DNA of 64,000 nt from Rhododendron vialii (lineage: Eukaryota; Streptophyta; Magnoliopsida; Ericales; Ericaceae). The DNA lies in NCBI RefSeq assembly GCF_030253575.1, contig NC_080561.1, forward strand, positions 2,546,001 to 2,610,000, read 5' to 3'. Numbering within the stretch: the first letter of the stretch is position 1; each line of letters starts with the position of its first letter. Shown one piece after another: positions 1-10,152 of the stretch. Below the pieces are notes generated by a model. The model did not search any database. It saw nothing but the letters and a program-made list of their open reading frames with translations, and was not told where the DNA came from. Position numbers and translations under genes: made by a program.

Positions 1-313
1 TATTTCCAGTTCATCATCCTTGGTCTTTCAAGTCTGTTCGCAGATATATGAAGAATACATTTTGGCTATTACCAGCTATGGACTCCACATGGAACTAGTT
101 AGTATCTGAATCAAGTTGCAATGGATATGTCTAATGTAACGTATTTTTGGGCTGCTGATGACTAATTAAAGTAACAACTTTCAGGTACAAGCCTGGGCAA
201 GTTTCACTTGAGAAAGACTTGATACTTCCATATGTCCCCAATGTTCATTTGTGTGATCCAAAATGCTTATCTGAAAGTGAAGCAAACAGAAAGTCAGGCT
301 TAAAAGAAATGCT
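1..313 (+). pseudogene. GT47 exostosin-type glycosyltransferase, partial copy 1 (broken)
   Basis: Two exon remnants are visible. Bases 1-97 read HHPWSFKSVRRYMKNTFWLL and continue to AMDSTWN; bases 185-313 read YKPGQVSLEKDLILPYVPN and continue to CDPKCLSESEAN. These match the conserved middle of plant exostosin (GT47) proteins, which are Golgi type II membrane glycosyltransferases acting on cell-wall polysaccharides. Two lesions are seen. Splicing at the likely donor (AACTA|GTTAGT, 97/98) onto the acceptor at 184/185 makes a TAG codon where the family has Trp. The second exon has lost the bases for the TLLFFRGR block that copy 2 keeps at 7567-7590 (24 bases replaced by about 5), which shifts the frame. 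The copy starts left of the window. It lies in a segment repeated at about 7285-8296. Confidence 0.8.
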
Positions 314-933
314 GTAAGAGTTTTGGTCCAGACTAAGAAGTGAAATACCATTTGTCTATTTTGATTCATTTAAGAGAATGTTTTGGAAAAATAAAGATAA
401 TCCTGGCCAGTTATTTAGATGTGGAATCAAAGATCACGTGATATGATGTTCTGGCAATATGCAGAGACAGTTGTAGACTTGCAGTGAATCCGTAATAAGT
501 ACTTGATGAGAGTTTGCTTTGTTTCGTTCTGGGAAAATTGAATAGCACACTTATTGGCCAAAAAAATGGCAATTTTTCTTTTGAAGGCCAACAAATGGGA
601 CTTTCTCAGAGGAATGATATGAAGAAGTTAGATGTGTCTTTATTTTTAAGCATAATAGTGCAACATAAGCTGCATGAGGTTTAGTTATCATATCATTTAT
701 TTGCTTCCTTCCCATCGCACCTACCATGAGTGTCTGTGAGTAGCCATGTCTCTAAACTTGCGTTTGATTCCACGTACTTTCTCTTGGGGCTCAAGATATG
801 CAATTTTCGTTAGTTGCCTCTTTCTTTCTTGGCTTGCTTAACTGCTTTGAAAATGTTGAAAACATCGAGATGTGTTATAACACATGTGCGGTTCAATAGA
901 TTACCTCTAATAATTCATGGAAATGAAGTGAGT

Positions 934-1002
<69 letters not shown>
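314..1002. repeat. Segmental duplicate, copy 1 (partner at about 7606-8296)
   Basis: The non-coding sequence after copy 1 is nearly the same as that after copy 2, ending in both cases at a (CT)n(CA)n microsatellite. The offset is about 7.27 kb. Small indels separate the two, so the duplication is not brand new. No gene is recognised here. Confidence 0.8.
935..1002. repeat. Compound microsatellite (CT)n(CA)n
   Basis: An uninterrupted CT run (935-973) passes directly into a CA run (to about 1002). The same compound repeat stands at 8236-8296 in the duplicated segment with different run lengths. Confidence 0.95.
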
Positions 1003-1006
<4 letters not shown>

Positions 1007-1341
1007 CAAAGACGTAGTTGATTCCTGCTATCTATTGGCCTTGGCCATTTTTTTTGCTGACATGGAAATCTGAATTAGCTGCGGTTCAGTGCTCTATCAA
1101 TGTCGTCTTCCTCTCTCCATGGTGACAAATGTTGTATTGCTCTATGGTGACAAAAGGAGAACCAGGAAAGAAAAAAGTTTCCAAAACCACATTGATAGTA
1201 AATTAAATCGAACTGTATGCTGTTGCACCAAATAAATAATTGGCTGGAACCGTAAAGTTCTAGCTGCACATTACCCACACAATGATTTGGTACACAACAC
1301 ATGAACCATTGCAAAGATTTTGATTCCAAAGAGCCACAAAC

Positions 1342-2139
1342 CTTAGCTAGATTCGTTCTCATTTCTCTAATCTGAGAAGGACTAATACTTCTAAGGAATG
1401 TTAAAAGCCAGCCCGGCTGCACAGCATCACTGGAGGAAACAAACAGAGCTATCTGCATTACCTATCAAACAACAACCAATTAAAACCAAGGGCTCACATC
1501 ATACATTGGAAAATCATGTTTATTGCTCTGGCCCATTCTACCAATCGTGAAGCACAACCTAAAAACGTGTAAGAGTTAGACCTTCATAAAGCATCAACTA
1601 AAGCAGATTCTGCCAACATGAGGGTCTATACAATTCACGCAAAACTTTCCAATATAACCGGATTTTTCTCTACATATGCAAAGGAACCTCACCTTTATCA
1701 TCACTATATTTTCCTTTATACCTTATTTTCCATAGGATCCTGATCTCAAGAGATGCATCGAACAAAGAAACTAACATAAAATCTTAATGACGAGATACAA
1801 ACGTTCCGATAATCAAGTATTCCTTCAAAAGGAAGCTCTAGTTCATCACTAACTATAACAGGGATGCACCCACTCACAATAGCATCAATCAATCTGGCAG
1901 ATGACGGAGTATCGCTAGCTGGACTTGGGCAAAAGATGGACCTGATACCAAAAGGAAAATTACTTGAGAGTGCACCAGCAAACCTTCAGTCTGAAACAGA
2001 ATTCATAACGTCTTTTGTAATTTATTCGCGCATGCCATCCTGAGCCGCTTCTTTGCCTGCTTCTCCAGCCGTCCCTTCTTCTATTTGGACACCCTCAGCG
2101 CCACTAAGCTCAGCCCCAAGTTTAGAACGTATTTTTCCT
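1342..2139 (-). pseudogene. GT47 exostosin-type fragment, C-terminal exons, inverted
   Basis: Three exon-like blocks read on the minus strand. About 2139-2028 encodes GKIRSKLGAELSGAEGVQIE and continues to AAQDGMR. 1941-1803 encodes [20 protein letters not shown] followed by the [17 protein letters not shown] block. 1452-1342 encodes IALFVSSSDAVQPGWLL and continues to NLAK. They are successive pieces of the GT47 domain that belong directly downstream of the YKPGQ exon, yet they lie on the opposite strand from both neighbouring copies. The blocks themselves are open, and the acceptors at 1941 and 1452 are intact. The donor after the first block looks lost (GCGCGAATAAAT), and the final C-terminal exon is not found below 1342. 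Best read as an inverted piece of the same broken locus; a gene using a distant last exon is unlikely. Confidence 0.8.
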
Positions 2140-2640
2140 CTCTGGAAGTGAAACAAGATAGATTAAGAACCAAGAAAATGAAAGGACACACAAAATAAGC
2201 ACAAGCCAATCAGATGTCAGAACTGTCACAACAATCAACGAAAAGAAGCAATATATGAAGTTTCCTTTGCTCTTAATCGAAAAGAAAAATCACTGGCTAT
2301 GATCTCTGACATTGCTGGCTCTACTAAGCACTCAAATTTTGTATGCCCACATGATGAACTGAAAGGACAAACCACTGGATACGGATCTCCTCATACTATG
2401 GCTTTTATGGTTAATTTAAACAACTCAAATTGCAAAAATCTGATTTGGTCCTGTCATTTTTGTTTCAATTTCGTATTTCTCCATTCAAAAGATGAAACAA
2501 ATCACCTAGATATGAGAAAATGATCAGCTCCAATCTTATTATGACTGCATTGAAAATACTCCTAATGACAAGTGTACAAACTCCACAAAGACAACCTCCA
2601 ATGAGGTTGCATTGCTGAGGCTCACCAAATGATACATCCA
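2140..2640. other. No gene seen
   Basis: AT-rich sequence with only short chance ORFs. It lies between the inverted GT47 piece and a LINE remnant. Confidence 0.6.
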
Positions 2641-3315
2641 ACACTCTTTGGATTCTCTAACAAGGATCTCATACGACCTTCACCCTCTTGGCCCTCTCAA
2701 GGCTTGGTTTGGAGATAGATTAGATCACAATTGACTCAGATCTCACTCCTCTAAGGTGGCTTCTATCATCCGAGATAATGCTTGGCACTAGGATAGAACA
2801 AGAAACCTTGTTGTCAGATCATGAGGACTCAGTTCTTTGGACTTTAACTGCAACTGGCCAATTCTCCATTAAATCTGCTTGGCAAGGTCTGAGAAGACCT
2901 TCCCTCCCCCAAGGTTTTTTCGTGCAATCTGGTTTGGCTTCAACATGCAGCTCCTAGATGGTCTATTATTGGATGGTTGGCTATCTTAGAAAGGTTATCT
3001 ACAAAAGACAGAATGCAGGTGTGGGGGATCATTGACAATGCTGATTGTGTCCTATGCTCTGGGGGTATGGAGAACCACCCTTAACTTATTCTTTTCATGC
3101 CCTTTCTCTTTCCAAGTCTGGAGTCGTATGCTCACCAAGAACAATATTACCAAATCACCTGGAAATCTAATGCAAGAGCTGGACTGGTTATGTCATAATA
3201 TGAAGGGTAATGGATTTTATTTTCAGTCCTTGTGTGAACTGCCCCTAGCTGCTACAATTTATCACCGATGGAAGGGGAGAAATCAAAAATCTTTCAGCAT
3301 AAGATGGTAAATGTG
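2640..3315 (+). mobile_element. LINE remnant: reverse-transcriptase zinc-binding (zf-RVT) region
   Basis: Across shifting frames the sequence gives EDSVLWTLTATGQFSIKSAW near 2825-2890 and LFFSCPFSFQVWSRML near 3080-3135, followed by CELPLAATIYHRWKGRN near 3230-3285. These are the typical C-terminal zinc-binding region of plant non-LTR retrotransposon polyproteins. The frame is broken several times, so it is a dead fragment. I could not define its ends or a target-site duplication. Confidence 0.75.
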
Positions 3316-3689
3316 GATGAAGTGATGAAATGAATAGTTACTGATATGAGATTATGTATCCATTCTTGGGGAAGAGTGAAGTGTACAACTGCAAATTATC
3401 AGTTGCGTTTTGCATGGCAAATCTCTCCTGAACTAATTCATTTCGAAGGTATGTAATTCGTTATTGTAATAATCAAATCCTAATTCACTCAAGATTAAGA
3501 ACATTCCAAACATAGCCTACTTCAAATTAGCCCCCAACAGTTAAGATTCCCAAAAAAAAAAATTGTATGAAATACTTTGGTGAGTTGGAGAGGAGAGGGC
3601 ACTGATAAAGTAATTAGAGCTCATACTTAAATCGAGTTTGGTTCCTGGCATTTCAGATATGGCGTCGTTGCTAAGCATTTGAAAGCTCT

Positions 3690-4011
3690 TACCTTGGGTA
3701 GTAGGCTAGCGGGTACCCATGTACGAATAAACTCGTATTTCAGAAATACGAGTTCTCATTAATACAAACGTCATTGTCGCCAACAATTGTGGCCAGAAGC
3801 AAAAGTTTGCGGCTAGGTACTAAAATTCCGCATTCATGAGCAAAACTTCGCGGCCACAGTTTACACTTTTCTTTCGTGTTTCAGAAAATGTGAGTTCCCA
3901 ATAACCCAGACGGTGTCGTTGCAAAAGTTAACGGCGAGGAGCAAAAGTTTGCGGTCAGGTACCAAAAGTTCGCGTCCATGAGCACAAAAGTTTGCGGCCT
4001 TCGTTTATAAT
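3690..4011. repeat. Short degenerate repeats with a GCAAAAGTTTGCGGC core
   Basis: The phrase GCAAAAGTTTGCGG or close variants recurs about six times, spaced 30-60 bp apart. It leads into the longer tandem array that follows. Confidence 0.6.
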
Positions 4012-4770
4012 AGAAGCGTGGTTCTATTTAAGGCTTTCCAAATAACGCGGTCACAAGCCTCACATGTTTCTGTTTCTACACTTATAGGAAGAACTCCATT
4101 ATTGAAAGCATGATTACCATTCACAAATCTCGTGTGTTTACTTTAGGCCGCGACGAATTACACTTGGCCGCGTGGAATTATAACTGGCCGCACATTATTG
4201 AAAACGTGATTACCATTTGCGAATCTCGTGTTTTTACTTGCCTATTGGCCGTGACGAATTACACTTGGCCGCTTACAACTACACTTGACCGCGTGGAATT
4301 ACAACTGGCCGCGCATTTTTTAAAACATGGTTACCTTTTGCAAATCTCGTGTTTTTACCTGACTTTTGGCCGCGACTAACTACACTTGGCCGCTTATAAT
4401 TACACTTGGACGCATAGAATTACAACTGGCCGCACGTTATTGAAAGCGTGATTACCATTTGCGAATCTCGTGTTTTTACATGCCTCTTGGACGCGACGAA
4501 GTACACTTGGCCGCTTGTAATTACAGTTAGCCGCGTTTAATTACAACTGGCCGCACATTATTGAAAGCGCAATTACCATTTGCGAATCTCGTGTTTTTAG
4601 ATGCTTCTTGGCCGCGACGAACTACACTTGGCCGCTTAAAACTACATTTTGCCGCTTGTAACTACAACTGGCCGCTCATTCAAGAAGCGTGGTTCAGTTT
4701 CACGCTTTCCAAATAACACGGTAACGGGCCACACGTGTTTCTGTTTCTACGCTTATAGGAAGAACTCCAT
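4012..4770. repeat. About 121-bp tandem array bounded by two 88-bp direct repeats
   Basis: The block ATTACCATTTGCGAATCTCG starts at 4113, 4209, 4330, 4451 and 4572 with variants, so the period is 121 bp apart from one shorter first unit. Each unit also carries CACTTGGCCGC-like and ACAACTGGCCGC-like phrases. The array is bracketed by near-identical copies of one 88-bp sequence (4012-4099 and 4684-4770), both ending TTATAGGAAGAACTCCAT. The right-hand copy ends 31 bp before the ATG of the GT47 fragment, so this looks like amplified promoter or 5' leader sequence. Confidence 0.85.
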
Positions 4771-6005
4771 CACTCTTTTCTCTCTCTATCTCTCTCCAAA
4801 AATGGCCTGGATTGGCGATCCGTTTCTTCCTCCTCTTAGGGTTTACGTTTACGAGATGCCAAAGAAGTCCACGTACGATCTATTGACGTTGTTGCGGAAT
4901 ACGTATAGAGAGACGTCGAATCTCACTTCCTTATGATCGAACAGGCATGATTCTTGACATCTTCTGAGTCTATTTCTTAACATTATTTCCTCATTGTTAA
5001 CTGTTTGATTGGGGCTCTGGTAAAATTCCTGTGCATTCGCTAATAAAAAAAATCCCTGTGGATTCATTGATTGGTTGAATTTTAAGTCGCTGCGTTTCGT
5101 GAATTTACGGACTTTAATGCCTTTGAGTAGTTAGTTAGGATGAGCTTTAGGGTGTTTGAGCTCGGTTAGTTAAAATTTAATCAGTTAGTCGAGGCCAAAT
5201 ATTCGAGCTCAATTGGTATTTAAGAGCTTGAGTTCGGTTCGAGTACTAAACGAGCCTCTATAAATAAGGAGAGTGCATACATACGAGTTGAGCTACAGTT
5301 AACCAGAGTTCGGCTCGTTTAATAAATGAGCCCTTAATGAGCCTCAAGCTACTGGCGAATGGTTTGTGTGTTTTCAATTTATTTTCTCAGGCTGGTAAGA
5401 AATTTCCTTGAGCTATGGGATTTCAGAAATATCCGGCACATTTAGAGATCACTATAGTGTCGTTCCAGAATTTTGATTTTGAAAATGTTAAGTTCATTGT
5501 TATGGAGCGTGGAGCCTGATAGTATGGAATAGCAAGGTATGTCTCTCGAATCCAATAACAAGGGGAACAGTAGTATATTCTACACCTAGCTATATACACT
5601 GTAGAGAGAGGAATGCATTCCGTAGTTCTTCTTTATCATAGGGAAACTGCTGCAGCTATGTTGGCCGAAGCCTTCATGGATGAACCCACATAAATCCATT
5701 GTTCCTTTAAGATTGTGCTTCTATTTTCTTTTTTTTCTGTATTCATATCTCCAACATTTTTTGTTAGGTTCTGTGAACTCACTAATCAACATGAAGTTGT
5801 GGTAAGTACCAGTTTGTTGATTTACGTCCCAAGTGTGAGAGGTGTGAGAGGACATGGAGAGATGGCACATGGGTCTCCAGCTATCAGTCAAGCTGCCCAA
5901 CCTGGGCCGTTCGGTGCCATCTACTGCTACCCACTCGTTGACGGAGGCTTGAGTGCCTCTGGCCTTTTCTCCTTGTGCTTTGCCTATTTATATGCATGTT
6001 TTCCG

Positions 6006-6009
<4 letters not shown>

Positions 6010-6073
<64 letters not shown>

Positions 6074-6080
6074 GAGAGAG
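6010..6080. repeat. (GA)n microsatellite
   Basis: About 70 bp of nearly pure GA in an intron of the broken GT47 copy 2. It accounts for the RERERE-type chance ORFs here. Confidence 0.95.
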
Positions 6081-6235
6081 ACGTCGTAAAATTCCATTGC
6101 TTCGAGCGGGCCAAATCTAGTTACATCTCCGTGTCTGCATCGTGTGTGTGTGACCTTTGACCCCCAACAGCCAATTCTCTGTTCGCCTTCTGAAATCGCT
6201 ATTGTTAAACTGACAATATATGCACTTTGTTATGA

Positions 6236-6625
6236 GAGCTGCTACACACACAGCAGTCTGTGCACAGATTGTGCACAGATTTTTTTGTGGGGCCCACCAT
6301 GGGTCCCACACAAATCATCCGAGCCGTTCATTAAATGTAAAACAGTTTTTCAAAGGTCGCTGTAAAAAATAGGCTCAATCCAATACCTATAGGTGCTTCA
6401 TCCAACCATCTAACTTTTCATTCAGATTTCCGGTTAATGAAAAGTTATGTGGTTGGATCGAGCACTTATAGGTATTAGATTGAGCTTATTTTTTATGGGG
6501 TCCCTTGAAAAAGTGTTTTACATTTAATGAACGGCTCGGATGATTCGTGTGGGACCCGTAGTGGGCCCCACAATAAAATCTGTGCATAATCTGTGCACAA
6601 AGTGTATGTGTGTGTAGACTTTCTG
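6236..6625. mobile_element. Foldback MITE, Mutator-like, 11-bp target-site duplication
   Basis: Two long inverted arms (roughly 150 bp each) share CTACACACACA, TGTGCACAGAT, GGGGCCCAC and the CATTTAATGAACGGCTCGGATGA block in opposite orientation. CTTTGTTATGA stands at 6225-6235 and again at 6626-6636, giving an 11-bp direct repeat directly outside. No coding capacity. Confidence 0.8.
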
Positions 6626-7605
6626 CTTTGTTATGAACTTATGAGCCATTCCTTTTTGTTCCATTTTTTTAGTTGATATCATTTTGCATATCAAAAATTA
6701 GTCAAACGTGTCCTTTTGGATAACTGCTAAATGTAGCCTTTCTTGCCTGTATGTGAATTGCTATTGTTATTAATCCACATTTGCTTCCATCTGTAGTTAA
6801 AAATCATTTTTATCTTTTTGTTTGTGCCGCATTCTATTGACTATTGGCTTTGGACAGACTTGATTGCACCGGAATCTGAAAGGCTTCTGAAAATGTTGCA
6901 AGAGTTCATCGTCATGAGGGGGCAGACCTTTTATACATTCCAATTTTCACAACCATCAGCTTTTTCTTGATGGAGAAGCAGCAATGCAAGGCACTTTATA
7001 GTGTGTGAGTGATTTCCTATTGTTTACTTTAAGTATTTACATTGTTATGTTCTCTTCGAAACAACAGAATAAGTAAAATATTTCAGTTTTTCGGTTCTAG
7101 TAGGCTTTTGTTAAAATCTTTCAAATGATATATCTGTAACACTTGATGTACAATTTTATTTTGTTGCGTGTTGTAAAGATCTGATTTACTTTTCAATAAT
7201 CTCATAGGAAGCTTTGAAGTGGGTCACACTCACAGATCACCTTGCATGGAAGCAGTCTGAAGGAAGAGACCATAGACTCCATTTCATCATCCCTGGTCTT
7301 TCGAGTCTGTTCGCAGATATATGAATAATACAATTTGGCTGTTACCAGCTATGGACTCCACAGGGAACTAGTTAGTATCTGAATCAAGTTGCAATGGATA
7401 TGTCTAATGTCACGTATTTTTGGGCTGCTGATGACTAATTAAAGTAACAACTTTCAGGTACAAGCCTGGGCAAGTTTCACTTGAGAAAGACTTGATACTT
7501 CTATATGTCCCCAATGTTCATTTGTGTGATCCAAAATGCTTATCTGAAAGTGAAGCAAACAGAAAGACACTGTTATTTTTTCGAGGGAGGCTTAAAAGAA
7601 ATGCT

Positions 7606-8233
7606 GTAAGAGTTTTGGTCCAGACTAAGAAGTGAAATACCATTTGTATATTTTGATTCATTTAAGAGAATGTTTTGGAAAGTTAAAAATAATCCTGGTC
7701 AGTTATTTAGATGTGGAATCAAAGATCATGTGATATGATGTTCTGGCAATATTCAGAGACAGTTGTAGACTTGCAGTGAATCCGTAATAAGTACTTGATG
7801 AGAGTTTGCTTTGTTTCGTTTTGGAAAAATTGAATAGCACACATATAGGCCAAAAAGATGGCAACTTTTGTTTTGAAGGCCAACAAATGGAACTTTCTCA
7901 GAGGAATGATATGAAGAAGCTAGATGTGTCTTTATTTTTAAGCATAATAATGTAACATAAGCAGCATGAGGTTTAGTTATCATATCATTTATTTGCTTCC
8001 TTCCTATCGCGCCTACCATGAATTTCTGTGAGTAGCCATGTCTCTGAACTTGCATTTGATTGCACGTACTTTCTCTTGGGGCTCAAGACAAGCTATTTTG
8101 TTAGTTGTCTCTTTGTTTCTTGGCTCGCTTAATTGCTTTGAAATTGTTGAAAACATCGAGATGTGTTATAACATGTGTGCGATTCAATAGATTACCTCTA
8201 ATAATTCAAGGAAATGAAGTGATGAGTCACAGT

Positions 8234-8296
<63 letters not shown>
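7606..8296. repeat. Segmental duplicate, copy 2 (partner at 314-1002)
   Basis: Near-identical to 314-1002 base for base with small differences, ending in the (CT)n(CA)n run at 8236-8296. No gene is recognised. The GT47 C-terminal exons that should follow are not present between here and 9 kb. Confidence 0.8.
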
Positions 8297-9965
8297 TCTT
8301 GGTTTCTCTGTGCGGGTATTGTTCAAATGAGTTTGCTGATGGTGCACAAAAGTTATAATTATAGTTAGTGCTATCTTTTTTCAACCTCTGAGATCCGGTA
8401 TTCTTCATTTTGAGATTCTGCAACAGTAATAATTATAATCTCTTCCCATTTATGTAGCTGATTCCAAATGTTGCTCCAGTGCTCATTGTAGTATGCTTGT
8501 GCCTTGTTTGGGGGCTTTTAAAATGTTAGGTCGAGTACCTCTTAAGTTTGTCATAGTCCTTGCTTGTACTCCTGAATAAACTCTTTATGAATTGTTTCCC
8601 TAATCTAAAAGTCCATTAGGAAACCACTTTGGCAGGCAAAAAGTTGGACAGGTAATTATGTCATGGATTGGATTCTACGTCATCGACCTATGTAAGTCGT
8701 ACTAAAGGTGCCAAATCGAAAGCAAGAGGGCTGCAGTTACGAGTGTTTGTCAAGGTTTTGCAGGTTTATTCATTGTATGTCATAAGTGAGTTCTTCGATA
8801 AGGCATTCGTGTCATTGAAAGGGATACTGAAATCTTATAACCAAGACGTTTTTGAATACGGAATTAGCCCCCTAACTGCTGTGATCACAAAGTTGTTTGG
8901 TTTGACACTGGTTATCTGGTTTACTTCTTGACATGCTGCAGGAAGTCGTCAGAGAATTCTCCTTTGGGAAATGGTTTACAAACAGATGGAGTGGTTTCAC
9001 AATGATCACAAGGTTGTTCAGTTTAGAAATGTTGGAGTGGCATTTTATGAGCCACAATAAGATGGGTGTTTGTTGCGGTTCACGCGCTGCTAGCAATCCG
9101 CTTTTTTTTTTTTTTTGTCTCGAAAGTCAAGAACAAATTTAAAAAGTTATTTTTTCGCAAACAATTTTCATTGGATTATGCTTTTGCATGCGGATCAAAA
9201 CAAAATAAAAAAAATTCTTTTGCGTAGTTAATTTCTGCATTCCAACTACAAATGATCCATATTTTTCAAACTTGATGTGCAAGCGCGAAGTTAACTTCTT
9301 GCTCGACGTCAATCATACAATAAAAAATACAAGAAGAAGAGAAAAAATGAAAAAATGAAAAACCTCTTATAATCTTCACCAGAGGGAAGATTAAATAAGA
9401 TCCAATAAAAATACGTCTGCAGAGGAAATAAGATCCAAATAGATTGACAATTTCAAAACATAAGAGAGGTCCAAGTCCAACCAAAGGCATGTTGCCACCG
9501 AGAGAGCTATGCTACGTGTACAATTTTAAAACGCACTTTCAAATTGTGCATCGAACGGATTCGGGTATAGTCGTGCCTAGGGTTATGTTTTACAGTTGTG
9601 TGCATATGCATAAACTTTGAATACGGATTTGGGCAGAGTCGTATCTAGAGTTATGTTTTACAGTTGTGTACATATGCATAAACTTTGAATGTAATATGGG
9701 CCTCTTCATGTGCTCATACCCAATACTCATTTCGAGCTGGAAATGAAAAATACTGCTTAAGTTGACATCCAAACACGGACTTATGAGGTTGGTTAACCAC
9801 AAGAAGCAACAAGAAGCAAATGACAAACGAAAAAACCCCCAGAAAATTACAGTACCAATATTGGTGTGAGCTTCGTCCTATCTTTTTTTTTTTTTTTGAC
9901 ACGAGCTTCGTCCTATCTGGTTCACACAAATACACACACCGATATTTCGTTCATATACCTGTAAC
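8297..9965. other. Intergenic; one 68-bp tandem dimer
   Basis: No gene is recognised. The + strand ORF at about 8668-8931 has no motif I know. A 68-bp unit is repeated at about 9555-9622 and 9623-9690 (shared core TTATGTTTTACAGTTGTG). Confidence 0.6.
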
Positions 9966-9982
9966 AGGGGGAGGGAGAGGGA

Positions 9983-10022
<40 letters not shown>
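9966..10022. repeat. (GA)n / (GGGAGA)n microsatellite in the probable 5' leader
   Basis: A GGGAGA-type start passes into a pure GA run. It lies about 130 bp upstream of the ATG of the thioredoxin-like gene, so it probably falls in its promoter or 5' UTR. Confidence 0.9.
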
Positions 10023-10026
<4 letters not shown>

Positions 10027-10152
10027 TCAATGGTTATGGTGGTTACTTCGGTTTTCAACTGATGTAGCAAGAAAATCTAAATACACCATATACCCAATTG
10101 GATACACGAAAATTTCCCTCTTTTTTCACTCTGTGTGTGGTTTGTCTCTTCA

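Larger units (their letters stand above)
4802..7605 (+). pseudogene. GT47 exostosin-type glycosyltransferase, copy 2 (broken, lacks C-terminus)
   Basis: The exon at 4802-4936 begins MAWIGDPFLPPLRVYVYEMP and continues KKSTYDLLTLLRNTYRETSN, the start of the exostosin domain. It then jumps to an LMIEQ remnant and a stop, so the NGSPVHR stretch is deleted. A second exon remnant near 6858-6990 carries WTDLIAPESERLL and, after a one-base loss in CTGAAAATGTT, the ISFFLMEKQQCKALY block. A third at about 7208-7370 carries ALKWVT, WKQSEGRDH and WLLPAMDSTGN, with one base missing before the HHPW site. The last, 7458-7605, holds YKPGQVSLEKDLILLYVPN and TLLFFRGRLKRNA intact. As in copy 1, splicing AACTA|GTTAGT gives TAG for the conserved Trp. 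The following C-terminal exons are absent on this strand. A foldback element sits inside the second intron. Confidence 0.8.

Noticed and set aside
4110..4379. Possible CRISPR-like array from the 121-bp repeats
   Set aside because: Units are long, contiguous and similar throughout with no unique spacers; ordinary tandem repeat in plant DNA.
5150..5345. GAGCTCGGCTCG-type words, also near 47080-47170 and 47930-48130
   Set aside because: They resemble decayed copies of a common plant repeat, but I could not define ends or target-site duplications, so no element is called.
5715..6160. ORFs with long RERERE or SLSLSL runs
   Set aside because: They are translations of the GA/CT microsatellite, not proteins. 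The same holds for ORFs at 814-1017, 8105-8423, 9820-10062 and 40205-40550.
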